Origin: Neobacillus drentensis NBRC 102427 | GTDB lineage: Bacteria; Bacillota; Bacilli; Bacillales; Cytobacillaceae | Reading direction: 5' to 3' | Length of the DNA: 64,000 bases | NCBI RefSeq assembly: GCF_001591445.1 | Contig: NZ_BCUX01000017.1 | Location: forward strand, 58,492 to 122,491 | Shown: one piece after another, positions 25,997 through 34,732 of the stretch | How positions within the stretch are numbered: the first letter of the stretch is position 1 | Layout: the number at the start of each line of letters is the position of its first letter | The notes under the pieces: model-generated | What the model saw: only the letters and a program-made list of their open reading frames with translations | What the model was told of the DNA's origin: nothing | Databases searched by the model: none | Position numbers and translations under genes: made by a program

Positions 25997-26822
25997 TCTT
26001 TACAATTTTTGACGGGTTATTGATTTTATATAGTACAGGCACATCTACCAAAAATTCTTCGTCCACATCTTTTCCTTTACCAAGCTTCTTAGCAGCCACT
26101 TTTCCATCGAATTCCAATGAATCCCCTAACGCCAGCTCAAACTTTTTGAGTGTCTTGCTATGACTACACCAAGCCAGTCCGATTTCAAGTGGATTTTCCT
26201 CGTGGACGACCTGTACATTTTCTAAGACAACTACTTCATCATTTTCTTCATTAAATGGATTGTAGACGAGCGCAAACTGTTTGACACTTGCAGTAAAATG
26301 GACTTTATCAATCGGAAGTTCGAGTTTTGGTGCCTTCTCCTTTTTAGGTTTCGGTTCCTTTGCTTTTGGTGGCTTAGCTGCTTCCTTTTTGGCAGGTTTT
26401 TCGACAGGTTCAGATTTGACCTCAGCAATTATTGGGTCATTTTCATCACTTGTCACAACTTCGGGAGCAGTGGTTTCCTTTTCATCAAAAGTTAACAGGC
26501 TTTCTTTTCCAAAGCTCGATTGTTGCATTTCCTTTAAATAGGCCGGGTGGATGCAGGTGAGATTTCCGTCTTGGAATTCAATCACTAGCGTATTAATATC
26601 CAACGCGCTCCCGTAAGTTTCATACCCTTTAATGGTCACAAGGCGCTGATAGTTTCGGTCCTTATACCAGAATTCCTTTTTCGCCTCTCGTGCCGAGGAT
26701 AAACCCCATTCCTTGAGCTTCTCTCTATAATGATCAACATCACGAAACGTTTCATAATCACCTTTTGGCGGAATATATTTCGTCAACTCTGACTGTTCCA
26801 ATTGCGGACGTTGAATTATCAT
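25992..26822 (-). CDS. Hypothetical two-domain protein with Lys/Pro/Glu linker
   Basis: A 276-residue protein with no membrane segment. An N-terminal domain (about 1-110) ends in FQDGNLTCIHPAYLKEMQ, a charged linker follows (about 140-180, rich in KEPKPKKEKAP), and a second beta-rich domain completes it (VHFTASVKQFALVYNP). The linker resembles the flexible Ala/Pro/Lys linkers of chaperone-like or nucleic-acid-binding proteins. No family is recognised. The ribosome site is AAGGAAG. Confidence 0.65.
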   Translation of the reverse strand: MIIQRPQLEQSELTKYIPPKGDYETFRDVDHYREKLKEWGLSSAREAKKEFWYKDRNYQRLVTIKGYETYGSALDINTLVIEFQDGNLTCIHPAYLKEMQQSSFGKESLLTFDEKETTAPEVVTSDENDPIIAEVKSEPVEKPAKKEAAKPPKAKEPKPKKEKAPKLELPIDKVHFTASVKQFALVYNPFNEENDEVVVLENVQVVHEENPLEIGLAWCSHSKTLKKFELALGDSLEFDGKVAAKKLGKGKDVDEEFLVDVPVLYKINNPSKIVKK

Positions 26823-26879
26823 CCTAACACTTCCTTCTACTATGTATGTGATTTAATTATATTTCAACTTAGACAAATA

Positions 26880-26911
26880 AAAAAGGGGGAAGAGCTAATC
26901 CTCTCCCCCCT
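26880..26911 (-). terminator. Second of two tandem terminators after the csp gene
   Basis: GGGGGAAGAG and CTCTCCCCCC pair around a short loop; read leftward, a T-run follows. It lies downstream of the first csp terminator. Confidence 0.7.
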
Positions 26912-26934
26912 CCATTCTCTATATTGAAATTAAA

Positions 26935-26959
26935 AAAAGGCTCTACGAGAGAGCCTTTT
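26935..26959 (-). terminator. Terminator of the csp gene
   Basis: AAAAGGCTCT and AGAGCCTTTT with a 5-base loop, T-run on the leftward side. Confidence 0.85.
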
Positions 26960-26982
26960 CCTTCACATTTATGTGGTTTAGA

Positions 26983-27183
26983 TTATGCTTTACGAACGTT
27001 AGTAGCTTGTGGTCCACGTTGACCTTGTTCTACTTCAAAAGTCACTGCTTGACCTTCGTCTAAAGATTTGAAACCTTCGCCTTGGATAGCAGAGAAGTGT
27101 ACGAATACGTCGTCTCCAGCTTCGCGCTCGATGAATCCAAAACCTTTTTCTGCATTAAACCATTTTACTTTACCTTGTTCCAT
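26983..27183 (-). CDS. Cold-shock protein (Csp family)
   Basis: A 66-residue single cold-shock domain protein. RNP1 is KGFGFIE and RNP2 is DVFVHFSAI, with Trp and Phe contacts as in CspB. It binds single-stranded RNA and DNA and keeps mRNA unfolded. The ATG at 27183 follows AGGAGGAAACA; a ten-residue longer form has no good ribosome site. The upstream region is long and unused by other genes, as usual for cold-shock mRNA leaders. Two terminators follow the gene. Confidence 0.96.
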   Translation of the reverse strand: MEQGKVKWFNAEKGFGFIEREAGDDVFVHFSAIQGEGFKSLDEGQAVTFEVEQGQRGPQATNVRKA

Positions 27184-27573
27184 TTGTGTTTCCTCCTGCT
27201 GTGTGCTTTGCACACATAAAATTACTATCCTTGCTCAGTTCGATCTTTTAGACAAAAAGCAGTATACCCTTTTTTCATCCTTACCGACTAACAAAAATAA
27301 TTCTCCCTAACTATAACAGATGGTCCAACATAATGCAAATGTATCTGAGGAATTTATTAATTCTATTGTAAAAATACTGTAGTAATTCCGATGTTTTTCA
27401 ATTCTTGATTAGCATTACTACTTCAAACTAGTAGGTTTAACATTTACGAATTCAACTTACTTTTTTTCGTCGATCGCATAAAAGTTATTTTAAAAAATTA
27501 TTATTTTTTAAAAAAATTGCAGTATTCTTGATGTATAATGACTATAGAATTTTTATGAAAATGGTGGGTGGAC
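27184..27573. other. Divergent csp/MFS intergenic region
   Basis: About 390 bp between two divergent genes. It should contain the long csp leader and promoter on the - strand and the MFS promoter on the + strand; TATAAT occurs at 27534-27539 just before the MFS gene, without a matching -35. Exact leader ends cannot be placed by eye. Confidence 0.45.
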
Positions 27574-28794
27574 ATGCGCACATACAACGAAAAAGTAAGT
27601 ATCTATCATGGAATGGTGTCGACCATTGCTGTGAACCTTGCCAGTAACTTTTTTCCTATTTTCGCCATATCTATTCTCGGCGCAAGCAACTATCAAGTGG
27701 GGCTAATCAGCTCCCTACCGCCCTTGGTTGCACTTATCATGACCATTCCTGCTGCAATCCTTTTAAATCGCTTAGAGCAGCAAAAGAAGACCGTAGCCAT
27801 GTCTGTTTTATGGGCTCGAATCTTGTTTGCCCTTTTAGCTGGAGTACTTTTCATAAGCTCAGCTTATCAAGCTTGGGCATTTTTAATCATTGTAGCTTTA
27901 ATGAATGTTCCGGGAACGATAGCAAATATTGGCTGGCAAACACTGATTAGTGGAATGATTAAAGAAGACCGAAGAGGAGCGTTTTTCAGTGACAGGAACC
28001 GCCTGTTAACGATTGTCGGGATGATCACTACGTTGATCATTGGAGTCATCATGAAAAATCAAACCGACAATGCCGTTGCCTACCAGTATTTATTTCTTAT
28101 CGCTTTTATTTTTGGATTATTAGAAGTCTTTTTCTTAATGAAGCATAAAGAAACAGTCCAACCGAATACAACTAAGCAGCAAAAGAATTCGTCCATGGAC
28201 TGGTCCATTTTTAAGGATAATGGATACAAGTGGTTTTTAATAACTGCCCTCTGCTTTAACTTCTCATGGCAAATGGCCTGGGGATTATTCAATATTTATA
28301 ATGTAAAATATGCTCATGCTACGATTCTTTGGATTAGTATTTTCTCAGTAGCCAATCAATTAGTACAAATTTTCACCTTCCCATTATGGAAAAAATGGGC
28401 CGATCAAAAATCCACTACCCTAGTACTCGTTTGGGTGGCAGTCGGTATGGCAACCGCACCGTTCTTGACCGTTTTGTCTACTAATCTAGTCTATTTGACA
28501 TTTGTATCAATGACTTCCGGGTTCTTTGTTTCCGGTACGATGCTGCTATTGTTCAACCTGCTTTTGGAGCAATCACCAAAGGAAAAAAGAACGTATTGTA
28601 TAACAACATATAATGTTCTATTATCCTTTGTTGCCTTCATCGCACCACAAATCGGGATTTGGCTTCTCGAAATAACCGGCATGCAAAAATCCATGGCCAT
28701 CATATCCATCCTAAGATTCATCAGCGCCATCGTCTTCTTCTTGATGTACGTTAGATTTATGAGAAATAGAAAGCCAGCCTTGCAAGAAAGTTAA
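27574..28794 (+). CDS. MFS transporter
   Basis: A 406-residue major facilitator protein with about eleven to twelve membrane helices. The loop between helices 2 and 3 is atypical (LLNRLEQQKKTVAMSVLW), as in the small-drug or maltose-type MFS members of Bacillus. The GTG six bases earlier is less well placed than the ATG behind GGTGGG. The C-terminus is short and basic. The substrate is unknown. Confidence 0.85.
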   Translation: MRTYNEKVSIYHGMVSTIAVNLASNFFPIFAISILGASNYQVGLISSLPPLVALIMTIPAAILLNRLEQQKKTVAMSVLWARILFALLAGVLFISSAYQAWAFLIIVALMNVPGTIANIGWQTLISGMIKEDRRGAFFSDRNRLLTIVGMITTLIIGVIMKNQTDNAVAYQYLFLIAFIFGLLEVFFLMKHKETVQPNTTKQQKNSSMDWSIFKDNGYKWFLITALCFNFSWQMAWGLFNIYNVKYAHATILWISIFSVANQLVQIFTFPLWKKWADQKSTTLVLVWVAVGMATAPFLTVLSTNLVYLTFVSMTSGFFVSGTMLLLFNLLLEQSPKEKRTYCITTYNVLLSFVAFIAPQIGIWLLEITGMQKSMAIISILRFISAIVFFLMYVRFMRNRKPALQES

Positions 28795-28807
28795 TGGTGT
28801 CAGGCCC
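28795..28807. repeat. Partial copy of a short palindromic repeat
   Basis: TGGTGTCAGGCCC follows the MFS stop codon and matches the first part of the 15-bp palindrome seen at 29731, 45892 and 52013. Confidence 0.5.
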
Positions 28808-28873
28808 GATATAAATAGTTTGGAATAAAGGAACTTTTAGTGTAAAAGTTTCATACTTTTTTAGAAGGAGTGG

Positions 28874-29626
28874 TTGTTGAAGGAAGCAGGTGCGAAAATG
28901 ATTAAAATAAATCAGCAAACGATTCAACTGGACGATCTTAGTGATTATCTAACAACAAAAGAACAGAAAGATATCGTTACGAAAATGGTGAAATCACGAG
29001 AAGTTTTTTCTTTTCAGACGTTGAGTCAATTTGAATTTGAGCTGCTGTTCAGAACAAAGACACTTAAGGCTGCACGTGATCTTAATAATAGTAAAGTACA
29101 GTTTACTACCTTTACGTATGCGTTTTGCAATAGAAGGTATTGGGATCGTCTAAGCAATGGCGGTTTTCTCCTTAAACCAAATGTTAGAGCCTCGGTCGCC
29201 ATTCTTGATATCTTAAAAAATGGTTCGCTTTATGCCTTTGACTGTTCCACAGGAATTGCGATTGTCCTATATCTTGCGACCCTTTATTCGATTGGAAGCA
29301 GAAGGTTTGATCTCCTTTTTAATCGACTGTTCTTGTATGATTGGCAATTTAATAATCCACTAAGTCTTACTCAGAAGTATGGCGATGACTTCATACCAGG
29401 TGATATCGTGCATTTCAATAATCCGGATGTCAACCCGAAAGAATCGTATTGGCGGGCAGAAAATGTGATTTTTATGAGTGATGACCAATACTATGGACAT
29501 GGAGTAGGCATCAAAAAGGCTAGCACGATTCTTGCCTTCCTTGATAAAAAAAGAAGGCCCAATCCGCGAATCCCTGCTTATCTCATGAACCTTATCACGA
29601 GACCCGTTTATCAAGACTTTTTATAA
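28874..29626 (+). CDS. tgl: Spore protein-glutamine gamma-glutamyltransferase
   Basis: A 250-residue spore transglutaminase (Tgl family), which forms isopeptide bonds between Gln and Lys in coat proteins such as GerQ. The active Cys is Cys124 in AFDCSTGIAI. The partner motifs are LYDWQF, GDIVHFNNPDVNP, YWRAENVIFM and YYGHGVG. It starts at TTG a few bases after AAGGAG; an ATG eight codons in is a second option. GAAC and CATACTTTT upstream sit at sigma-K -35 and -10 spacing, with AACTTTT-AGTGT-AAAAGTT between them, but this is only suggestive. The gene supports a spore-forming host. Confidence 0.93.
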   Translation: MLKEAGAKMIKINQQTIQLDDLSDYLTTKEQKDIVTKMVKSREVFSFQTLSQFEFELLFRTKTLKAARDLNNSKVQFTTFTYAFCNRRYWDRLSNGGFLLKPNVRASVAILDILKNGSLYAFDCSTGIAIVLYLATLYSIGSRRFDLLFNRLFLYDWQFNNPLSLTQKYGDDFIPGDIVHFNNPDVNPKESYWRAENVIFMSDDQYYGHGVGIKKASTILAFLDKKRRPNPRIPAYLMNLITRPVYQDFL

Positions 29627-29632
29627 AAGACG

Positions 29633-29666
29633 AAGACCGCTGCCATTCAAAGAAAGCAGCGGTCTT
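29633..29666 (+). terminator. Terminator of tgl
   Basis: AAGACCGCTGC and GCAGCGGTCTT with a 12-base loop, then T residues. Confidence 0.85.
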
Positions 29667-29679
29667 TCCCATGATGTTC

Positions 29680-29718
29680 ACAAGCAAACCGTCCACCCAC
29701 AGCGGACAGTTTGCTTGT
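29680..29718. repeat. Long inverted repeat between tgl and thiY
   Basis: ACAAGCAAAC and GTTTGCTTGT are perfect 10-bp arms, with a further GTCC/GGAC pair inside. The T-rich tail ATTGTCTTTTT may make it a second terminator. Confidence 0.6.
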
Positions 29719-29730
29719 ATTGTCTTTTTG

Positions 29731-29745
29731 TGGTGCCTGACACCA
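29731..29745. repeat. Short palindromic repeat TGGTGCCTGACACCA
   Basis: A 15-bp near-palindrome just past the thiY stop. Copies of the same motif occur at 45892-45906 and 52013-52027, and a partial one at 28795. Confidence 0.6.
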
Positions 29746-29752
29746 ATATGGT

Positions 29753-30748
29753 TTAAAAATTTATAAATGCATCTTCAGCTTTGACGGTTTGTTTAATGAC
29801 TTTTTTGTCTTTTAGCCACTGGGCCGTGTTTTTCCATGTTTCGGGGTCTTGGTAGCCGAATGGTTTTTCTTTTGCGTCCATCAGCGGGAGGAGGATTTCT
29901 AAGCTTTTTGTTTCGACATCCTTCTCTAGTGGTGACGTTTTATCTTCATGACTCATTAATATTGAAAGGCCATCTTCGGGATGAGCCTGGACGTATTTTT
30001 GACCTTCTGTAATTGCCGCCATGAACTTTTTAAATACTGCTGGCTTTTCCTTTAATCCCTTCTCACTAGCGACCAATACTAATTCATAATAATCAGGGAC
30101 TCCATAATCCGCAGGATTTAAGATTCTCATCGGGTGCCCTTCTTTTTCGAGCAATAATTTCTCATGGTTAATAAAACCGCCGATTAGGGCATCTGTTTTT
30201 TCCGTTGCCATCGCAGGGATTAGATCCCAGCCAACATCAACCATTTTAATCTTCTCAGCATCTCCGCCGTCCGCTTTTACCATGGTTTGAACAATCGCTT
30301 CATCCAACGGAATCGATGGATAACCAATCGTTTTTCCTGCTAAATCCTTAGGGGATTGGACCGGACCATCGGCTTGCACCATTAATTGATTTAGCGGATG
30401 ACGGACAATAGCACCAAATGATTGCACAGGAATATCTTCACTCCGTGCGACGAGTACCTGTGGTTGATAGCTCAAGGCCATATCAATTTGATTCGCTGCG
30501 ACAAGTTTGAGAGGATCATTTGTATCTGCAGGCATTTGGATATCGACATCTAAGCCTTGTTGTTTAAAGTATCCTTTTTCCTCTGCTACAAACAGAAATG
30601 AATGGACCGCATTCGGGTACCAATCCAGCATTAAGCTTACTTTCTGAAGCTTCTCGTTCGAACCACCCTTTTTTTCAACTGCTTCTTTCCCGCAAGCACT
30701 TAATAAAAGTAGCAATAGACTGACCATAATCAAAAAGCTCTTTTTCAT
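29753..30748 (-). CDS. thiY: Thiamin-precursor ABC transporter, substrate-binding lipoprotein
   Basis: A 331-residue lipoprotein (lipobox LSAC at about 20) of the NMT1/THI5-like family. KVSLMLDWYPNAVHSFLF is the ligand-contacting start typical of pyrimidine-binding ThiY proteins. ThiY binds formylaminopyrimidine, a breakdown product of thiamin, for import by ThiXZ; TenA then hydrolyses the imported product. It is the last gene of the thi operon, separated from thiX by a GC-rich repeat. Confidence 0.92.
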   Translation of the reverse strand: MKKSFLIMVSLLLLLLSACGKEAVEKKGGSNEKLQKVSLMLDWYPNAVHSFLFVAEEKGYFKQQGLDVDIQMPADTNDPLKLVAANQIDMALSYQPQVLVARSEDIPVQSFGAIVRHPLNQLMVQADGPVQSPKDLAGKTIGYPSIPLDEAIVQTMVKADGGDAEKIKMVDVGWDLIPAMATEKTDALIGGFINHEKLLLEKEGHPMRILNPADYGVPDYYELVLVASEKGLKEKPAVFKKFMAAITEGQKYVQAHPEDGLSILMSHEDKTSPLEKDVETKSLEILLPLMDAKEKPFGYQDPETWKNTAQWLKDKKVIKQTVKAEDAFINF

Positions 30749-30808
30749 TTTTACGTTCTTCCTCTCTTAGTTGAAGCGATTTCTATTTATTTTAGCTTTC
30801 TTAAACTG

Positions 30809-30928
30809 CCTGTTAATTTCCGCTCCAGGCGCTTCGCTTTCCGCGGGCGGTCCGGCGAGCCTCCTCGTCGCTGCGCTCCTGCGGGGTCTCCCGCAGGAGT
30901 CTTCGCGCCTTCCACTCCAATTAACAGG
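30809..30928. repeat. GC-rich interspersed repeat with terminal inverted CCTGTTAATT
   Basis: A GC-rich block of about 100 bp in an AT-rich setting, with many short internal inverted segments (CTCCTGCGGGGTCTCCCGCAGGAG for instance folds on itself). Its ends are an exact inverted pair, CCTGTTAATT (30809) and AATTAACAGG (30919-30928). Sequences of this kind (CGCTTCGCTTTCCGCGGG) are known to recur in intergenic sites of Bacillus genomes. It lies inside the thi operon between thiX and thiY without coding. It resembles a MITE or structured RNA-forming repeat. Confidence 0.7.
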
Positions 30929-30937
30929 GTGCCAAAA

Positions 30938-31717
30938 TCAACAAGAAGCCTTAAAATAGTCTTTTTTTAATACCTGTTTTTCCAATAATCCAATCAATAA
31001 AAATAACACGATTCCAAGCATGGATAGTAGGAATATCGATGCAAACACGGAGTCCGCCTGTAAGTTACCCGACATTCTTCGACTGAAATATCCTAAGCCT
31101 TCACTTGCCCCCAGCCATTCACCAATCGTCGCACCGACGACGCAATAAACAACCGATAATTTCAATCCTGAAAAAATCGCAGGCAACGCCATCGGCAGTT
31201 GAATTTTATTAAAAATGTCCCAACGATTGGCGCCCATTGTTAACAGTAATTCACGATATTCAAGACTACCTGTTTTTAGCCCATCATAGGTACTGACAAC
31301 GATTGGAAAAAATGCAGTTAAAATGGTGACGGCAATTTTGCTCCAAATTGAATACCCGAACCACATGATAAAAATCGGTGAAATGGCAATGAGCGGCACT
31401 GTTTGGGAGATGACTAGAAACGGATAAAGAACTTTTTCTAATGAACGAGAAAAATGCATCCCTACACCCATGATTAACCCACCGATTACAGACAGCCCGA
31501 ACCCAATCAGAACTTCCTTTAAAGTCGCGGGTAAATGTACTTCAAACAACAGTTGTCTATTTTCGAGCAATGCTCCCCAAATAGCTGAAGGAGCAGGCAA
31601 AATAAATGATGGAATCATTCCCTGCCTGACTACCCACTCCCATCCACTGACGAGAAGGAGGACAACTAATAAAAACAAACCGTACTGTTCTGCCCATTTT
31701 TTCAACCTAGTTTTCAT
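30938..31717 (-). CDS. thiX: Thiamin-precursor ABC transporter, permease
   Basis: A 259-residue inner-membrane permease of the SsuC/TauC type with six membrane helices. The cytoplasmic coupling loop is visible as YRELLLTMGANRWDIFNKIQLPMALPAIFSGLK, given here by its ends. It starts inside the end of thiZ (overlap of 11 bases), so the two are translationally coupled. It forms the transport channel for the pyrimidine bound by ThiY. Confidence 0.92.
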   Translation of the reverse strand: MKTRLKKWAEQYGLFLLVVLLLVSGWEWVVRQGMIPSFILPAPSAIWGALLENRQLLFEVHLPATLKEVLIGFGLSVIGGLIMGVGMHFSRSLEKVLYPFLVISQTVPLIAISPIFIMWFGYSIWSKIAVTILTAFFPIVVSTYDGLKTGSLEYRELLLTMGANRWDIFNKIQLPMALPAIFSGLKLSVVYCVVGATIGEWLGASEGLGYFSRRMSGNLQADSVFASIFLLSMLGIVLFLLIGLLEKQVLKKDYFKASC

Positions 31718-32444
31718 GGTTAATCAGCCACTCCAGTTCTTTTCTCATCGTAATAAACTCAGATTGATAGATTAGCTGCGAACTTCTGGGCCGCGGCAGG
31801 GTGACCTTCATTTCTTTAATTCCTTTATTGTGGAGCACAAAAACTCTGTCGCTTAACAAAATAGCCTCCTCCAGGTCATGGGTAATGAACAATACCGTCT
31901 TTTGTAATTCTCCCCACAGCCCTAGCAACCATTGATGCATGTTTCGTTTTGTCAGCGAATCAAGTGCGCCAAACGGTTCATCTAATAATAGAAGTTCCTT
32001 TCCCGTCATCAGTGTCCTTAAAAAGGCGACGCGTTGCTTCATTCCTCCCGAAAGTTCTTTGGGATAGGTATTTTCATAGTCTGCTAATCCAAAGCGCGCT
32101 AACCACTCTTTTATTTCAGGTATTTTCGCTTGCTTACGCTCCTTAGTAACTTCAAGGGGTAATAACACATTTTCTAACACCGTTCGCCATGGTAACAGCA
32201 AATCTTTTTGCGGCATATAGCCAACACTTCCTAATCGCTTTCCAGTCCGTTGACCATCAATCAGGATGTCCCCCTGATCTGGTTCAAGTAAGCCGGTTAC
32301 CAATTTGAAAAGCGTACTTTTCCCCGATCCGCTCGCACCAATAACAGAAACAAATTCTCCGCGCTTAACATCAAAGGTAAGTCCTTGGAAGATTGGCTTT
32401 TCCTCCTCAAAAGAATAGGAGAGTTCTTGGATTGATAACATCAT
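31707..32444 (-). CDS. thiZ: Thiamin-precursor ABC transporter, ATPase
   Basis: A 245-residue ABC ATPase. Walker A is GASGSGKST (36-44), the signature is LSGGMKQR (131-138) and Walker B is LLLLDEPFG (151-159). It is close to the SsuB/TauB ATPases, which fits the ThiX partner. The ATG at 32444 lies five bases past the tenA stop, with no strong ribosome site, so it is probably coupled to tenA; an upstream in-frame start inside tenA is less likely. ThiZ powers pyrimidine import. Confidence 0.92.
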   Translation of the reverse strand: MMLSIQELSYSFEEEKPIFQGLTFDVKRGEFVSVIGASGSGKSTLFKLVTGLLEPDQGDILIDGQRTGKRLGSVGYMPQKDLLLPWRTVLENVLLPLEVTKERKQAKIPEIKEWLARFGLADYENTYPKELSGGMKQRVAFLRTLMTGKELLLLDEPFGALDSLTKRNMHQWLLGLWGELQKTVLFITHDLEEAILLSDRVFVLHNKGIKEMKVTLPRPRSSQLIYQSEFITMRKELEWLINHEN

Positions 32445-32448
32445 CGAG

Positions 32449-33120
32449 TTAGACAGGCCACTCGCCTCCCTGGTAAACCATATCCCAAAACATATATTCA
32501 AACCGAGATGTTGTCAGGAAATGTTCTTCCAAAATGGCTAACTCCCGCTCAGGTTTACCTTCTGTCAATCGATCCAACAAATCGATAAGCCAGGTTGCCA
32601 GTGAACCAAACTCATTAGATGAATACATTTTCACCCATTCCCCGTAAAGTAGATGCTCACTAGCACCAGGATAGTTAGTTGCTAGCATCGTGCTAATCTC
32701 CCGGTAGCTCCACATACAAGGCAAGAGAGCAGAGACTAATTCCGCAAGCGACCCATTCTGTGCGACATTCAACATGTACCGTGTATAAGCTAAGTTGATC
32801 GGCATTGGTTTTGTATCTTCCAGCTGTTGATCTGTAATCCCAAATCTCTCAGCGTACTGTCGGTGAAGGTCCATTTCACCATGTAATGTCTCATCCAGAA
32901 GCTTAGCAAAAGCGGCCATCGTCTCAATGTCACTTGCTTTAATGGCCCCTGCCGCAAACAACTTGGAGTAGTCAATTAAAAACACATAGTCCTGTTTCAT
33001 ATAGCGGATAAATGATTCGACGGGCAGCTCCCCTGTTCCTATCCCGACAACAAATGGATGTTGATGGGTTTTCTCCCAAATATCACTTACTTTTTCAAAA
33101 AGTCTTTCGGTAAATCTCAT
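32449..33120 (-). CDS. tenA: Aminopyrimidine aminohydrolase (thiaminase II)
   Basis: A 223-residue TenA. Catalytic Cys135 (LLPCMWSY), Asp44 (MKQDYVFL) and Glu208 (SRFEYMFWD) are all present at the positions found in B. subtilis TenA or close to them. It hydrolyses aminopyrimidine from degraded thiamin to HMP, the substrate of ThiD. The ATG at 33120 follows AGGAG; a longer form with 12 extra residues is poorly placed. The gene is 123 bases after thiE and five before thiZ. Confidence 0.95.
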   Translation of the reverse strand: MRFTERLFEKVSDIWEKTHQHPFVVGIGTGELPVESFIRYMKQDYVFLIDYSKLFAAGAIKASDIETMAAFAKLLDETLHGEMDLHRQYAERFGITDQQLEDTKPMPINLAYTRYMLNVAQNGSLAELVSALLPCMWSYREISTMLATNYPGASEHLLYGEWVKMYSSNEFGSLATWLIDLLDRLTEGKPERELAILEEHFLTTSRFEYMFWDMVYQGGEWPV

Positions 33121-33242
33121 ATCACTACTGCTCCTTTCTCGTGTTGCACCACTCAAGATTACTTCCTGATTGTTGAATCATTTTCACTCACAATGAACAC
33201 TTTTTTCCTTTAAAAAAACAGTTAGTAAAGTATGGGTTTTTA

Positions 33243-33902
33243 TCACGATTCAAACAATCCTTTAAGAATGACACTATTTCTTAATGCCCGGGCTGCTTCT
33301 AGCGGTGAGTCTGCCTTACTAATCGCTGTTATCACTGAAACCCCATCAGCTCCCGCCTCAATAACGGAAGCTGCATTTTCACTCGTGATACCTCCGATTC
33401 CAACAATCGGTGTCTCGCAGCCATCTTTACGTAGTTTTTCAATCAATGTCGTTCCTCCTGAGGGCTTGGCATCCGCCTTTGTTTTGGTCGGAAAAACAGG
33501 TCCAATCCCAAAATAATTCGCTCCATCTCGGATTGCTGTTAGGGCTTCTTCTGTAGAATGAACGGAAACCCCAAGGATTTTATCAGCGCCAATTTTCGCC
33601 CGAACCGTTTTCACCGTTTCATCCTCTTGACCGATATGAACACCATCTGCATCAATCGCCATTGCCAACTCGATGTCATCATTAACCATGAATGGAATCT
33701 GATGTTCTCGACAAATGGTCTGAAGCTTTTGAGCCAGTGCAATTTTTTCAGTTCCAGTTAATGCCCCTTCCCCTTTTTCACGGAATTGAAAAAGGGTAAT
33801 TCCACCAGAGATCGCCTCATTTAACACATCTGCTGGGTTTTTCACACAGTTGGTGCTTCCCATAATAAAATAAACACGTAATGCCTCACGTAAATCGATC
33901 AT
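33243..33902 (-). CDS. thiE: Thiamin phosphate synthase
   Basis: A 219-residue TIM-barrel enzyme that joins HMP-pyrophosphate and thiazole phosphate to thiamin phosphate. Marker segments are GITLFQFREKG, HIGQEDE (pyrophosphate and Mg2+ binding), LGVSVHST and FGIGPVFPTKTK, plus the C-terminal VGIGGI and GVSVITAI. The ATG overlaps the thiD stop as ATGA, so the two are coupled. Confidence 0.97.
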   Translation of the reverse strand: MIDLREALRVYFIMGSTNCVKNPADVLNEAISGGITLFQFREKGEGALTGTEKIALAQKLQTICREHQIPFMVNDDIELAMAIDADGVHIGQEDETVKTVRAKIGADKILGVSVHSTEEALTAIRDGANYFGIGPVFPTKTKADAKPSGGTTLIEKLRKDGCETPIVGIGGITSENAASVIEAGADGVSVITAISKADSPLEAARALRNSVILKGLFES

Positions 33903-34717
33903 GATCTTGTCAGCTCCCCCGCGATGTTTCTTTTTCGATATGCCCAATGGTTGGTTGGCCCATGTCCCTGACCAATCTCTAGTTGATCCTCAATTGCCGC
34001 CTGAATAAAATCCTTCGCTTTCAAAACGGCTTCATAAACAGCCGCCCCTTTGGCCAGCTCAGCTGTGATCACAGCGGAAAAAGTACAGCCGGTTCCGTGT
34101 GTGTTCTTTGTTTCGATTCGCTGACTTGTAAAGGTGAAAAATTCCTTTCCATCAAATAACACATCTGTGGACTCAGACTCGTTTTCATCGTGACCGCCTT
34201 TGATTACGACATTTTTTACTCCATAATCATGGAGCCTTTTAGCAGCATCCTGTTTATCTTGGATGCTTTGAATCACCATGCCCGTTAGCACCTCCGCCTC
34301 AGGAATGTTTGGTGTGATTACTTTGGAACGTGGTAATAAGTATTTCTTCAGAGCCGAAATGGCTTCCAATTGCAGCAAAGACGCGCCGCCTTTGGCAATC
34401 ATAACTGGATCAACCACTAAGTTCTCCCAACCATAAAACTTCAGTTGAGCAGCAACAGCCTCGATAATTTCCGCATTGAACAGCATCCCTGTTTTTACTG
34501 CATCTGCACCAATATCCTCGCCAATCGCTTCAATCTGCTTTATAACTGCCTCTGCAGACATTGGATAGACCGCATGAACCCCTAGTGTATTTTGGGCCGT
34601 TACAGCCGTCAACGCTGACATCCCGAATACCTCTAATTCCTGAAACGTCTTTAAGTCGGCTTGAATTCCGGCACCGCCGCCGCTATCTGAACCTGCGATT
34701 GTTAATGCTTTTTTCAT
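33899..34717 (-). CDS. thiD: HMP/HMP-phosphate kinase
   Basis: A 272-residue ribokinase-like kinase that phosphorylates HMP and then HMP-phosphate. It shows AGSDSGGGAGIQADLKTF at the start, KTGMLFN in the middle and the anion-hole motif THGTGCTFSAVITAEL near the end, which carries the catalytic Asp/Gly loop. The gene follows thiM by about 15 bases. Confidence 0.97.
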   Translation of the reverse strand: MKKALTIAGSDSGGGAGIQADLKTFQELEVFGMSALTAVTAQNTLGVHAVYPMSAEAVIKQIEAIGEDIGADAVKTGMLFNAEIIEAVAAQLKFYGWENLVVDPVMIAKGGASLLQLEAISALKKYLLPRSKVITPNIPEAEVLTGMVIQSIQDKQDAAKRLHDYGVKNVVIKGGHDENESESTDVLFDGKEFFTFTSQRIETKNTHGTGCTFSAVITAELAKGAAVYEAVLKAKDFIQAAIEDQLEIGQGHGPTNHWAYRKRNIAGELTRS

Positions 34718-34732
34718 TAAAATTACCCCCTC

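Noticed and set aside
30771..30959. 62-codon frame across the GC-rich repeat
   Set aside because: Frame arises from the repeat itself; no ribosome site, and it is antisense to the thi operon.
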